A DNA stretch of 64,000 nucleotides from Leptidea sinapis. Taxonomy: Eukaryota; Arthropoda; Insecta; Lepidoptera; Pieridae. Under the pieces are notes generated by a model. That model was not told the DNA's origin and searched no databases. It was given only the letters and a program-made list of their open reading frames with translations. Shown here in pieces: positions 43,725 to 54,262 of this stretch (the stretch's first letter is position 1; every line of letters starts with the position of its first letter). The translations under genes and the position numbers were made by a program. The stretch spans positions 4,230,501 to 4,294,500 of the forward strand of contig NC_066267.1 in the NCBI RefSeq assembly GCF_905404315.1, read 5' to 3'.

Positions 43725-43955
43725 TTCGTATTGAAAATGATTGCAAAACTGAAGTGGCAGTGGGCAGGGCATATAGCTCGAAGGACAGATTGCTCTTGGG
43801 GCAGTAAGGTCCTCGAATGGCGATCACGTACTGGAAGTCGTAGTATTGGTAGGCCATAGTCAAGATAAGGATAGCGCAGGACCGACTATCATGGCGATCT
43901 TTGGGGCAGGCCTATATCCCGCAGTGGACTTCTTCCGCTTGAAATGATGATGATG
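43725..43955 (+). mobile_element. RTE-like LINE 3' end
   Basis: Encodes in one broken frame KLKWQWAGHIARRTD, then RSRTGSRSIGRP, then LSWRSLGQAYIPQWTSS, ending at the GATGATGATGAG tail (43945-43956). 5'-truncated. Placed inside the LINE-B relative, which it postdates. Confidence 0.92.
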
Positions 43956-44135
43956 AGGTCTTGGTATTGAATTTTACAATAAAATACCAGAAAGTATACT
44001 AGGACTCCCTGAGCATAAATTCAAGAAATATATTAAAGCTTCTTTAACATACTTACTATAGTATAGAAGATTATATAGAAAGTAATAATGTATGATTCTT
44101 GGCTGTCACTCCCTATTGTAAATAAATAAATTTCA

Positions 44136-44559
44136 GATAGCTTATATAGATAGAAGTTAATCAATGGTTTTGCGTATTTAGGTGAGTACATCTAGAAAAT
44201 GATCAAAGATAAGATATCCCTTTATATCATTTAAGATATCATTTTTATATACAAGCCACAATAAATATTTATTACATAAAATGACTGTAACTAAGTTAAA
44301 TTGTGAGTATTAAGTGGTCACCTATTGTTAAGAAATTCACAAAGGCACATGGAATTATTTGAACAGATGTTTGACCTGATTTCAATAGTAAATATGTAAC
44401 ATAAATGTTTAAAAAAATGTTTGTAAATATGTAAAAAAAACCACAAATCATTGCATATTTATCTTTCTAGATGCGTTTATGTTTGATTGATGTTCATCAC
44501 ATTTAAATATGACACAGTTTTTATTTTTAGGACCATAATGATTTTTAAATAATCCTTAG
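44136..44559. other. No recognised feature
   Basis: AT-rich, nothing recognised. Confidence 0.5.
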
Positions 44560-45105
44560 CACAAATAAAATTTGACAACAAAATTTTATGAACGATGCGG
44601 GATCCGAACCCACGACGTCTGGCGTTCCGTGTCAGTGCTCTGGCAACTGAGCTAACCGTTCGAGTGACGTATCGTCATAAAATCTTGTATGCTTTGTTCA
44701 ACTCTCAGGTTGTGGCTTCACGGCTGCACGGAACGCCAGAGGTCTTGAGTTTGAGTCCCGCATCATTCATAAAATTTTGTTTTCAAATTTTATTTGTGAT
44801 CAATCCTAGAAGTGAGGGTTATCACTTTCAAAACATAACAATTTGTTTAGATTTACAAGAGCGACATTTCAAGTCAATTTCCTAATATGCAAATATTGGG
44901 GTTGAGCAAGTTATCAACTATAAAGTAGATTCTGTAGATGAAGCCACAATCTGAGAGTTGAACAAAGCATACAAGATTTTATGACGATATGTCACTCGAA
45001 CGGTTAGCTCAGTTGGCAGAGCACTGGCACGGAACGCCAGAGGTCATGGGTTCGAGTCCCGCAACGTTCATAAAATTTTGTTGTCAAATTTTATTTGTGA
45101 ATCCT
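44560..45105. repeat. Rep-C, large inverted repeat with tRNA-like arms
   Basis: Two arms of about 160 bp, 44563-44722 (minus sense) and 44938-45103 (plus sense), are inverted copies and each contains a tRNA-like block. The left arm reads on the plus strand AACGATGCGGGATCCGAACC, the right CGGTTAGCTCAGTTGGCAGA. Between them lie a third partial tRNA-like piece (44728-44765) and the Rep-C body blocks. Arms also share CATAAAATCTTGTATGCTTT and its complement. It could be a fold-back element or two SINE-like copies in opposite orientation. Confidence 0.8.
44998..45070 (+). repeat. tRNA-like cloverleaf within Rep-C
   Basis: The 73 nt fold as a cloverleaf: acceptor GAACGGT/AACGTTC (one mismatch), D stem GCTC/GAGC, anticodon stem CTGGC/GCCAG, T stem ending GG/CC around TTCGAGT. 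Box A TAGCTCAGTTGG and box B GGTTCGAGTCC are good matches to the polymerase III promoter. The anticodon loop is ACGGAAC: T33 is absent and the nominal anticodon GGA would be serine, but there is no long variable arm. With several decayed copies nearby, it is best read as the promoter head of a repeat and not a working tRNA. Confidence 0.65.
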
Positions 45106-45487
45106 TAGCATGTTAGTGTGTAAATCATCCTTGTTATATAAAGCTGGTTCATTATTTTGAGCACAGCAACAAACAGCATATAATAAGAAAAGACAGGTCA
45201 CATAACTGAATCTTGAAGCCGTGAACACGCCACGAGAGCCCGGCTTATCCCTTTGTCCTCCGACGCCACAACAAAGACCCTTCAGCAAATTGGGGAGCAC
45301 AAACAGCAGACGACATTACGTCCCTATTTAGTTTTAATTACACGTGGCCCTTGTAGTTGACCTGAGTTATTTATGTGAGAAATGTTCTAAGGTTTCCTGA
45401 ATTATAATAATTATAGTTTGAATATATTACGGTCTTACATTTCATTTATTTACTAGCTTTGACCCGCGACTTCGTCCACCTGTACGT
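45106..45487. other. No gene; repeat scrap at 45455
   Basis: Contains ACTAGCTTTGACCCGCGACT followed by TCGTCC at 45453-45478, a block typical of widespread lepidopteran repeats, cut off by the LINE-C fragment. Confidence 0.5.
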
Positions 45488-45812
45488 AGTAGCTTTAAGG
45501 GTAAATGTTTACACTTTTATAATAATGTCCTAGCCAATGTACAGACAGAAAATTGAAGTGATCGGACAGCCTGGGACTAGATTATGATTATTTTATAGCT
45601 ATAGCAATGACAGTATTGTATATATAACAGATCTTACTGTATATTTTATTAAAAATAGTGCAAAAAAAGAATGCTGTAAGAGTTTAATGAGGCGCTTCTT
45701 GTCTCTCAGAGCGCCATTTATTTCTGAAGCGGAAATGGTAGTAGGTAGTATTAGAAATTACATCAAAAAGAATTCTAAAGGAATATATTTTGAGAAAATT
45801 TTGTGCCTTTTT
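45488..45812 (+). mobile_element. LINE-C 3' fragment with internal deletion
   Basis: From TAGCTTTAAGGGTAAATG to AATTCTAAAGGAATATATTT. Matches 15142-15562 but lacks about 70 bp between GTACAGA and TGATCGGACAG-type blocks. Confidence 0.85.
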
Positions 45813-46317
45813 TATAGTTACTTTGGGCAGGGTTTTTCTGCCGTTTACTATAAATTCTTATTTTAATTCATTTCTATAAACTAATTCATTTTGTTTTTCC
45901 ATCCTTTGTTAAAATAGTTTGCGGGTTTGAAATTTGTGAGCTCATCACATTATAATAGTTTCCTATGGGAAAAACATTTTTTTCTTAAAGTAGTTAAAAA
46001 GTGTACCAAATATAATCAAAATCGAATTCCTAGCCAGCGTGAAAGTGTCTTGACTTTCTTTGGACTTCGATACGAACTTTCATCCCCTATTTCAACTCCA
46101 TACAGGTCAAAATTTCTAAAAGCCAAGAACAAATATTTTTTAATGGCTTATCAAGTGCCCAAATACAAGGTTTCATGGAGAAATCTTTGTTAATAACGAA
46201 CTTCCGTATAAGCTTCCATTCCCTATTTCAACTCCTTCAAGCCTTTTTTTCCCAATAAAAGGTAGTCTATGTTCTTTCCCAAGCCCTAGTCTATCCTTGA
46301 ACTGAATTTCATAATTA
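45813..46317. other. Unassigned repeat-like sequence
   Basis: Contains CTTTCATCCCCTATTTCAAC and, 130 bp later, CTTCCATTCCCTATTTCAAC, a pair typical of a widespread lepidopteran repeat carrying CCCCTATTTCA. It may continue the scrap at 45453-45478 interrupted by LINE-C. The 88-codon open frame at 45927-46193 lies within it and is not supported as a gene. Confidence 0.45.
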
Positions 46318-46628
46318 TATTTTTTTAATGATAGTAAAGGAGAAGCAGGACGTTCAGCTGATGGTAATTGATACGCTCAGCCCATTATAATGCAGTGCCG
46401 CTCATGATTCTTGAAAAACCCACAAATTCTGAGCGGCACTACAATTGCGCTCATCACCTTGAGACATAAGATTTAGTCTGATTTGCCCAGTAATTTCACT
46501 AGCTACGGCACCCTTCAGACTGCAACACAGTAATTCTTACACATTACTGCTTCACGGCAGAAATAGGCGCCGTTTTGGTAACCATAATCTAGCCGGCATC
46601 GGCTGCAAAGGGTCCTCCAACCGGTAAA
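46318..46628 (-). repeat. SINE-A, full-length copy
   Basis: T run at about 46320-46327 is the complement of the A-tail; the far end reads GGGTCCTCCAACCGGTAA. Slightly diverged full copy. Confidence 0.92.
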
Positions 46629-47099
46629 ATGGTTCAATGTTTTAGGCGTCAAATAGTAACAAAGAAACATACATTCACATTGATTATATTAATAGCGAAG
46701 TTCAAGACAATAATAATTGTGATAATGAATTACAATTATATGAATTGGAAGAAAACGAATAGCCATTCCATTAAATAATTAAATATTAACTATTTCAGTA
46801 TTTTCATAGCAATGAACAAAGAACCGTCTTTTAGTTATTGTTACTTGCTCACTGACCATACGAAGAGCAATCGGTCTATTTTCTTAAACTGGGTCGCAAT
46901 TTTTCTTATATTTTTTTTATAATAACCAGTCTTCAATCGAGATGCAGGCAGTACGTATTCGTATAGCGATGAATACAATAGAATACAATACAAATAGTTT
47001 ATTTTGTATCAAAAAAATGTGTATTCTACAACAAACCATGTACTAAGATACTGACACGAGAGTGGGTCAGGGATTGGAAATAATACTCCGCTTAAAGGA
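46629..47099. other. No recognised feature
   Basis: AT-rich up to the abrupt rise in GC at the start of LINE-A. The sequence ATTACTCCGCTTAAAGG-like at 47080-47098 may already be part of an element, but I cannot assign it. Confidence 0.45.
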
Positions 47100-49082
47100 A
47101 CGAGTCTTTATTTGCGTTCAATTTTCTGAACTTCCACTTCGCTGGTCTGCCGCTGTTCGGGCCGGGGCCGGGCCTGTCGGGGCCGGTACCTTCAACTTCA
47201 TCGAACGAAATCGGCGAGCAGCTTTCCAGTTACCCGACCGGAACATGCAAGTTCTGGTCGTTGTCGAAAGCTGCTCTTGGTAACTTCAGCCAGCCGTCCA
47301 TGCCGCCGTTGCACATGAGGAATGACACCCTGGCCCATACGGCAAAAGAGAAGGCCGATCTCTTGTGCACTCTTTTCGCCTCCAATTCGACTCTTGACGA
47401 AAACGGAAAAACACCGCCGACCATCCCGCGGTGTCAGAGCTCTATGCCTGAAGTACAGTTCAGACAGAAAACTGTTAGGCGAGCTCTGTTTTCTTTGGAC
47501 GTCAGGAAGTCGAGCGGGCCGGATGGCATTTCTCCAATCGTGCTTAGAACGTGTGCCCCTGAGTTCACGCCGGTGCTAACGCGTTTATTCCGGCACTCTT
47601 ATTCTAAAGGCGTAGTCCCTGACTCATGGAAGTCTGCCCTTGTCCATCCGATCCAAAAAAAACGAGACAGTTCGGATCCGGCAAACTACAGGCCTATTGC
47701 TATTACCTCCCTGCTCTCTAAAATCATGCAGAGCATAATTAGCCGTCAGCTCTCGGTCATCAGTTGATCAACGACCGACAATACGGGTTTCGCCATGGTC
47801 GGTCGGCAGGTGATCTTCTGGTATACCTGACACATAGATGGGCTGCGGCTACTGAAAGCAAGGGGAAAGGCCTGGTAGTTAGCCTGGATATAGCGAAGGC
47901 CTTTGATCGTGTATGGCACAAGGCGCTCCTCTCCTAACTTCCATCATTTGGGCTTCCCGAGAGCTTGTGCAAGTGGACCTCCAGCTTCCTCACTGGGCGT
48001 AGCATACAGGTCGTTGTCGGCGGATATTGCTCGAACCCGAAGCTCGTGAATGCTGGAGTGCCCCAAGGCTGTGTGCTGTCTCCCACGCTGTTTCTTCTGC
48101 ATATCAATGATATATTGGACACCTCCAACATTCATTGCTATGCAGACGACAGCACTGGTGATGCCATATACACGGGCCATGCAGGTCTCTCTCGGGAAAT
48201 CGTCGACCAGTGCCAGGAGAAACTTGTGTCTTCTATCGAGGCCTCTCTTGAGAAGGTCGCAGAATGGGGAAAATTGAACCTTGTCGAATTTAACCCCCAG
48301 AAGACTCAAATTTGCGCGTTTACCACTAAAAAAACCCCATTTGTCGTATCACCGCTCTTCGACAACACTTCCCTCAAAGCCTCGCCTAGTATCGGAATAC
48401 TGGGTCTCGAAATCTCGAGCGATTGCCAATTTCGTGGTCATCTGGAAGGCAAAGCCAAATTGGCTTCAAAGAAACTGGGCGTCATTAATAGAGCACGGCA
48501 ATACTTCAAGCCAGCCCACATACTAGCGCTCTACAAAGCGCAGGTCCGGCCACACATGGAGTATTGCTGTCATCTCTGGTCTGGCGCACCCAGCGCATCA
48601 GCTCGATCCATTTGACCGCGTGCAATGCAGAGCAGCTCGAATTGTCGGGGACCCAGTGCTCTGTGAACGGCTGGATCACTTGGCGTTGCGTAGAGACGTC
48701 GCTTCATTGTGTGTCTTCTACCGCATTTATCACGGGGAGTGTTCCGAAGAACTGTTTAACCTGATTCCTGCCGCCGAATTCCACCTTCGCACGACACGCC
48801 ACAAGTTAGGATATCATCCTCACCATCTGAATGTGTGGCGGTCCTCCACAGTGAGTTTTCAAGGAGCTTCTACCACGTACTACAAAGCTGTGGAATGAGC
48901 TTCCTTGTGCGGTGTTTCAGGGACGATACGACATGAGTACCTTCAAAAAAAGCGCGTACACCTTCCTTAAAGGCCGGCAACGCTCCTGTGATTCCTCTGG
49001 TGTTGCAAGAGATTGTGGGCGGCGGTGATCACTTAACAATAGGTGACCCGTACGCTCGTTTGTCCTTCTATTCCAAAAAAAA
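47100..49082 (+). mobile_element. LINE-A, longest copy
   Basis: Non-LTR retrotransposon of the jockey superfamily (jockey/CR1-like; clade not resolved). It keeps the end of the endonuclease-RT linker, the whole RT and C-terminal domain, and a 3' UTR that ends in TATTCCAAAAAAAAAA. GC-rich compared with its surroundings. The endonuclease and ORF1 are missing. The exact 5' border is uncertain. Confidence 0.93.
47190..48903 (+). pseudogene. LINE-A reverse transcriptase
   Basis: 47261-47767 encodes KAALGNFSQPSMPPLHMRND, LFSLDVRKSSGPDGISPIVL, and SDPANYRPIAITSLLSKIM. A frameshift at about 47760 leads to INDRQYGFRHGRSAGDLL, then LDIAKAFDRVWHKALLS (motif A; Asp codon 47887-47889), an in-frame TAA at 47935-47937, AGVPQGCVLSPTLFLLHIND (motif B) and CYADDS with both catalytic Asp (48139-48150). 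48150-48614 continues to [13 protein letters not shown], then further frameshifts near 48595 and 48855. The catalytic residues are therefore all present but at least four lesions inactivate it. Confidence 0.94.
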
Positions 49083-50447
49083 AAAACTTCTATCTTCTTC
49101 TTCTGGATCACTTTCCACTACTCCTTCTTTTTTACCTCCTTTTCCTTTACACTTTCGAGTCTGAACTAGAACTTACCAGAAATTTTCATTAACTTTACAA
49201 AACCCGAAAAATTCCATACACTGGTTGGTGGTTGGTGTATCGAACCCGAGAAGTAAACAATTTTCCGCTGAGCTTCGAGTATTGCTGATGGAGCTGTCGA
49301 AATTATCAATTATCAAAAGCCACATGAAAGAAAAAAGAGTGAATAATTTGTTCGCTTAAAAGTTTTATAATTCTGCGGAGAGTTTTACATCAGCAATTCA
49401 TGAGTCGATAAACTGTTTCGAGAAGGCTTATAACCCTCAAGGTTATGAAAAAATATTCCTTAAAGAAGTTTTGTTTGTTCTAAATTATGAAGATATAATT
49501 TTTTGTTTGAAAGTAAAATATTTTCTATAAAAATTGGCTCCATTTTAGCAATATGCTTAGGATCTTTACTAACATAAATAACAGTATCTGATATCAATAT
49601 CATAATAATATGAATTCTTTTAATTTTTAACAGTTTGCTTAAGAAAGTCCAGTAGCAACTTTAAGGCTAGCGAAACTCTCTAAGAAAAAAGCGAACACTC
49701 GTTTGTATAAAACGTACAGTCATTGACAGTTCGACAGATGATCTTGTAAAAAACAGAGATAGCCGAAATCCACTGCCACACACACCACAATCCACCATCC
49801 ACCACCACACATTATAAGCAACTGTTAGCTTTTACAAACTTAGCCGGATTATACTTTGTGGCCAATCGCGATAATGTAATACTAAACAAAATTTCATTTT
49901 TTGCAGTCCTGCCTCGCACTACGTTGTATAAATTACATCCTCTTTGCCAACTCTATGATATGAAAATGATAATTCAAACTAGAGTCAATGAAAAATGTCA
50001 GTTTCTTTCCACTTAGTGCCAATTTCTTGCTATAAGGGCTCAAATTTTTCAAACTGGTGATCGATGAAAATCGCTGATCAGCGGTCTGGATATTAATTTA
50101 GCGAAATTACACTATTTTTTCGGAATATCAATGATGTGCTATAAATAAGCAGTTTTCACAGCTATACATAGGACAGCACAGGGTATGCTTGTTACACCAA
50201 CCCTGCCAACATCACTTGGGATAGCATCGAAACCGATCGAACGGTTAATGGTTCAAACTTAATTCTTAAATCGAGACTATGCTATGAAAAGTCTTGGAAT
50301 GGGGCTAAAAATTAAGTCCAGTGTAACAGTAAAAAGTCACAAGTTTGTGAGTTCTTAAGCTTAAACTAGGCCCCTATATTCAAGATCCCTCGACATACTT
50401 GACGATATTTATCCGTATATAAGAGAAGGCCACATTGGTTCAAGGCT
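49083..50447. other. Intergenic, no gene recognised
   Basis: AT-rich, about 1.4 kb. A CCAC-rich stretch lies at about 49770-49812. Nothing else assigned. Confidence 0.5.
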
Positions 50448-50850
50448 TCTGGCGCACCCTAGTATCAGCTCGATCCATTTGACCGCGTACAACGCAGAGC
50501 AGTTCGAATTATCGGGGACCCAGTGCTCTGTGAACGAACTGTTTCACCTGATTCCTGCCACCGAATTCCACCTTCGCCCGATACGCCACAAGTTGGGATA
50601 TCATCCCCATCATCTGGATGAGTGGGGGTTTTCAAGGGACTTTCTTCTACGTACTACAAATCTGTGGAATGAGCTGCCTTGTGCGGTATTTCCGGGACAA
50701 TACGAGATGGGTAACTTCCTTATACACCTAAACACCTTCCTTAAAGGCCGGCAATGCTCTTGTGATTCCTCTGGTGTTGCAAGAGAATGTGGGCGGCGGT
50801 GTAATCACTTTACACCAGGTGACCCGTACGCTCCTTTTTCCATAAAAAAA
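50448..50850 (+). mobile_element. LINE-A 3' fragment with internal deletion
   Basis: Starts in the SGAP segment, jumps from the [11 protein letters not shown] block straight to the [16 protein letters not shown] block (a deletion of about 80 bp near 50537), and continues to the 3' UTR ending TTTTTCCATAAAAAAA. The frame 50479-50853 reads through [13 protein letters not shown] and [18 protein letters not shown]. Confidence 0.93.
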
Positions 50851-51941
50851 TAGCTTAGTGCTACTTTGTAATGCAATACTGTATTTCACTACAAGCCATA
50901 CCCTCCAACTAAAAAAAAACACACGACAAATTAGCAATAAACCAGTCAGTTTCTTCTAGACCTTTCAGTTTTTACAAAAAATTTAGTTTTTACAAAGTTT
51001 GAATTTTTGATAAAAATAAAAGAACTGATTTGATAAAAATTCAAACTTTTAAACAAATAAATTAAACCGCTGACGAAACGGAAAAGCAATTACTAATAAA
51101 CATTTTTTATTCTACCTTAACAACTAAGTTCTAAAAGTAAGAAAAGATAAGGAAGATATTTAAGGGTGATAATAAGGTTCTTTTGTGGTTAATTCAAAAA
51201 CTTGAGTCGTCTGGAGATTAGATTGAACTCCATTTGACCCAATTGGACGAAATCAAAATCAGAATAAACGAACAATTTGTTATGTTTTTAAAGTGATTAC
51301 CCTCACTTCTGGGATTCATACACAAATAAAATTTTATTAGTGTATGAATGAATGATTTTAATACAAGTTAGAATTGCAATTGCAATGCACCCTTTAAGCT
51401 ATACCTGAAGTAGTTATTTTGTTACATTCGAGTGTTATTATAACTGTGTTTGTACATTAGTTTTTACGTAAAAGTTACATTTTTATTATTATTCTAGATA
51501 ACGGGTTATCTAGAATACGTTTCTGATTACCTAATGAATTTGAAATAAGAGCATTGATTCTACTCATACATTGGCAGCAATTTTGACTAAGAATTTGATT
51601 AAGATTCCTTTGTATAATACACTAATAATATGAACCACTTGATTAAAATACATATTCAATACTTTCACTATAATCGCAACGTTATACAGGTGACACTAAA
51701 TGATATAATATAACAATAGGGTAGTCGGGTGACCAGCAGCCAGCACGTCCGATACTTTCGACTGTCCCAACAAGAAGTGTCCAATAGCTGAGAGCAATTC
51801 GTAACAGTTACCCTACTAAATACTTTTAATAATAAGAAACTATCAACATCATAATAAAGTGACATCACTAGATTTTGATTATATAATAATACAACTACTA
51901 AAAATATACTAAATATAATAACTAAAACAATATAATATTAA
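50851..51941. other. Intergenic with Rep-C and Rep-J scraps
   Basis: Rep-C tail block inverted at 51288-51335 (AGTGATTACCCTCACTTCTG). Rep-J arm at 51420-51485 (ACATTAGTTTTTACGTAAAA) followed by a small perfect hairpin TCTAGATAACGGGTTATCTA at 51494-51513. No gene recognised. Confidence 0.55.
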
Positions 51942-52144
51942 CATGGACGAGTAAAACAAGAAGAACTCCGTGTCGTGATATTATAAAGTGAAGCACCGTT
52001 ATGCTAGTGTGTGTGCGGTTTCGGGGGATACTATTTACACAATTTTTTCTCCCTTAAATAATCAAATATGGCCACAAATACTTATATGGTATCGTTTTTA
52101 CACTTTTTCAAAAAGCACGACGGCATTTTTAAAATATTTTATTG

Positions 52145-53810
52145 AGTTATATTATATATATATTTTTTTATGGAATAGGAGTACAAACGAGCGTACGGTG
52201 TTCCGTATTCACCTGGTGTTAAGTGATCACCGCCGCCCACATTCTCTTGCAACACCAGAGGAATCACAAGAGCGTTGCCGGCCTTTAAGGAAGGTGTACG
52301 CGCTTTTTTTGAAGGTACCCATGTCGTATCGTCCCGGAAACAACGCACAAGGAAGCTCATTCCACAGCTTAGTAGTACGAGGAAGAAAGCTCCTTGAAAA
52401 CCGCACTGTGGAGGACCGCCACACATCCAGATGGTGGGGATGATACCCTAATTTGTGGCGTGTCGTGCGAAGGTGGAATTCGGTGGCAGGAATTAGGTTA
52501 AACAGCTCTTCGGAACACTCCTCGTGATAAATGCGGTAGAAGACACACAATGAAGCGACGTCTCTACGCAAGCCCAAGAGATCCAGCCGTTCACAGAGCA
52601 CTGGGTCCCCGACAATTCGAACTGCTCTGCGTTGCACGCGGTCTAATGGATCGAGCAGATACTGGGGTGCGCCAGACCAGAGATGACAGTAATACTCCAT
52701 GTGTGGCCGGACCTGCGCTGTGTAGAGTGCTAGAATGTGGGCCGGCTTGATGTATTGTCGTGCTCTATTAATGACCCCCAGCTTCTTCGAAGCCAATTTG
52801 GCTTTGCCCTCCAGATGGCCACGGAATTGGCAATCGCTCGAGATTTCGAGACCCAGTATTCCGATACTAGGCGAGGCTTTAAAGGAAGTATTGTCGAAGA
52901 GCGGTGGTATGGCAAATGGGGTTTTTTTAGTGGTAAACGCGCAAACTTGAGTCTTCTGGGGGTTAAATTGGACAAGGTTCAAATTACCCTATTCTGCGAC
53001 CTTCTCGAGAGAGGACTCGATAGAAGACACAAGTTTCTCCCGGCACTGGTCGACGATTTCCCGAGAGAGACCTGCATGGCCCGTATATACGGCATCACCA
53101 CCATGCTGTCGTCTGCATAGCAATGTATTTTGGAGGTGTCCAACATATCATTGATATGCAGAAGAAGCAGCGTGGGAGATAGCACACAGCCTTGGGGCAC
53201 TCCAGCGTTCATAGGCTTTAGAATCGAGCAATAACCGTCGACAGCAACCTGTATGCTACGCCCAGTGAGGAAGCTGGAGGTCCACTTGCATAAGCTCTCG
53301 GGAACCCCTAATGATGGAAGTTTTGAGAGGAGCGCCTTGTGCCATACACGATCAAAGGCCTTCGCTATATCCAGGATAACTGCCAGGCCTTCCCCCTTGT
53401 TTTCAATAGCCGCCGTCCATCCATCCTGTGTTAGGTACACCAGAAGATCACCTGCCGACCGTCCATGGCGAAAGCCGTACTGTCGGTCGTTGATCAACTG
53501 GTGATCCTCTAGGTATACTAAAAGCTGGCGGCTAATTATGCTCTTCATGATTTTGGAGAGCAGAGAGGTGATTAAGGGATGGCCTCCGGTCCTCGACACT
53601 AACCTATGCGGAACATAGCGGCACTAGGCCGCTACTTCACGCCGGTATTCTGTGCGAGTGTGGTAAGTAACCCGGACGAGTCTGGCCCGATTGTGCTGAC
53701 GTCATAAGACGGCAGCGTGACTCTCCCACTTTCAATAAGCCCGTAGTCGCCTTACGACACCTTTGGGCCTGGGACTACCCTATTCTTTTTACGCCCCGTG
53801 GAAGCACAGG
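52145..53810 (-). mobile_element. LINE-A inserted in TIR element F
   Basis: Minus-strand LINE-A, 1.67 kb between ATTTTATTG (ending 52144) and GCAAAACTAACTG (from 53811). The 3' end is the CATAAAAAAA complement at about 52163-52172. The highest ~240 bp (about 53573-53810) do not match the other LINE-A coding region; they carry GTGTCGTAAGGCGACTACGG on the minus strand, a motif of lepidopteran LINE 5' regions, joined directly to the RT segment ITSLLSKIM. The copy therefore appears internally deleted and not simply 5'-truncated. Confidence 0.9.
52227..53599 (-). pseudogene. LINE-A reverse transcriptase, second copy
   Basis: Two long frames. 53599-52979: SLLSKIMKSIISRQLL, RQYGFRHGRSAGDLLVYL, LDIAKAFDRVWHKALLSK (motif A), GVPQGCVLSPTLLLLHINDM and CYADDS. 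A net 2 bp insertion just after YADDS (near 53100) shifts the frame. 52982-52227: [75 protein letters not shown], ending in ARECGRR. The 251-codon C-terminal frame is undamaged, including the position where the 47 kb copy has a stop or frameshift, so the two copies decayed independently. Confidence 0.94.
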
Positions 53811-53985
53811 GCAAAACTAACTGATCTGTCTCACAGACGATGACAATTCTCATGATGGCCGCCTTTCAGCCTGTAGTAGTGTAAGTGTGTGCGCTGGGCT
53901 ATGTATTTACACGTTTATCGGCTTGTTTTGGTGCTACACTATTATGTAAGGTGACACGGAGTCCTTATTTTTTTACTAGTCCGTG

Positions 53986-54159
53986 TATACAAATTATTCT
54001 ATTAATATTATCATAACTGAATGTTGGTACTAATTGGAATGTCAAATAACCACAACATTTGCTTAAACCAATTAAAACCTTTGATTACAAAAGATCTCGT
54101 AGTGCGTTTAGTTATCGAATGTTTTTAATTTTGTTTATTGTATATTTTTATCTCTATAT
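53986..54159. other. No recognised feature
   Basis: Short AT-rich spacer. Confidence 0.5.
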
Positions 54160-54262
54160 CGATACGAATGTGACCTTCAAAAAAAGTACGTACACCTACT
54201 TTTAAGAGTTCGGAAATACTCCTGTAATCTCTGGTGTTTCAACTGAGTACGGATTGCCGTAT
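54160..54262 (+). mobile_element. LINE-A short tail relic
   Basis: CGATACGAATGTGACCTTC then AAAAAAAGTACGTACACCTA and CTCCTGTAATCTCTGGTGTT match the LINE-A coding/UTR junction. About 100 bp, without the terminal CATAAAA block. From 54263 to 54649 nothing is recognised. Confidence 0.75.

Larger units (their letters stand above)
43240..44135 (+). mobile_element. Diverged LINE-B relative, split in two
   Basis: 43240-43525 encodes in broken frames RLSSAACAVKKIRELT, FAYFHSIT, QKRAIRAIYKKRPRHSLREK, and 43955-44130 encodes GIEFYNKIPESILGLPEHKF then KKYIKASLTYL. These are consecutive parts of one jockey-type RT C-terminus. The 430 bp between them hold Rep-C and RTE sequence, so those were inserted later, or the halves were joined by rearrangement. 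It ends near AATAAATAAATTTC at 44130. Confidence 0.8.
51942..53985. mobile_element. TIR element F interrupted by LINE-A
   Basis: A roughly 380 bp inverted-repeat element split by the LINE-A insertion 52145-53810. The ends are inverted: left GGACGAGTAAAACAAGAAGA then ACTCCGTGTCGTG, and right, reversed, GGACTAGTAAAAAAATAAGG then ACTCCGTGTCACC, followed on both sides by an ATAATA-containing stretch and GAAGCACC or GTAGCACC. Inverted repeat about 57 bp. TTAA precedes the left end, but the right flank reads TATA, so the target duplication is unproven. The interior joins as at 41112-41398, which lacks the insertion. Confidence 0.8.

Noticed and set aside
44998..45070. Functional tRNA-Ser(GGA) gene
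   Set aside because: The cloverleaf folds, but the anticodon loop lacks T33, serine tRNAs need a long variable arm, the acceptor has a mismatch, and decayed copies of the same block occur throughout the window as part of a repeat.
45927..46193. 88-codon frame as a gene
   Set aside because: It runs through a repeat-like stretch with duplicated CCCTATTTCAAC blocks.
52735..53120. Plus-strand frames of 71 and 127 codons
   Set aside because: They are antisense to the LINE-A reverse transcriptase.
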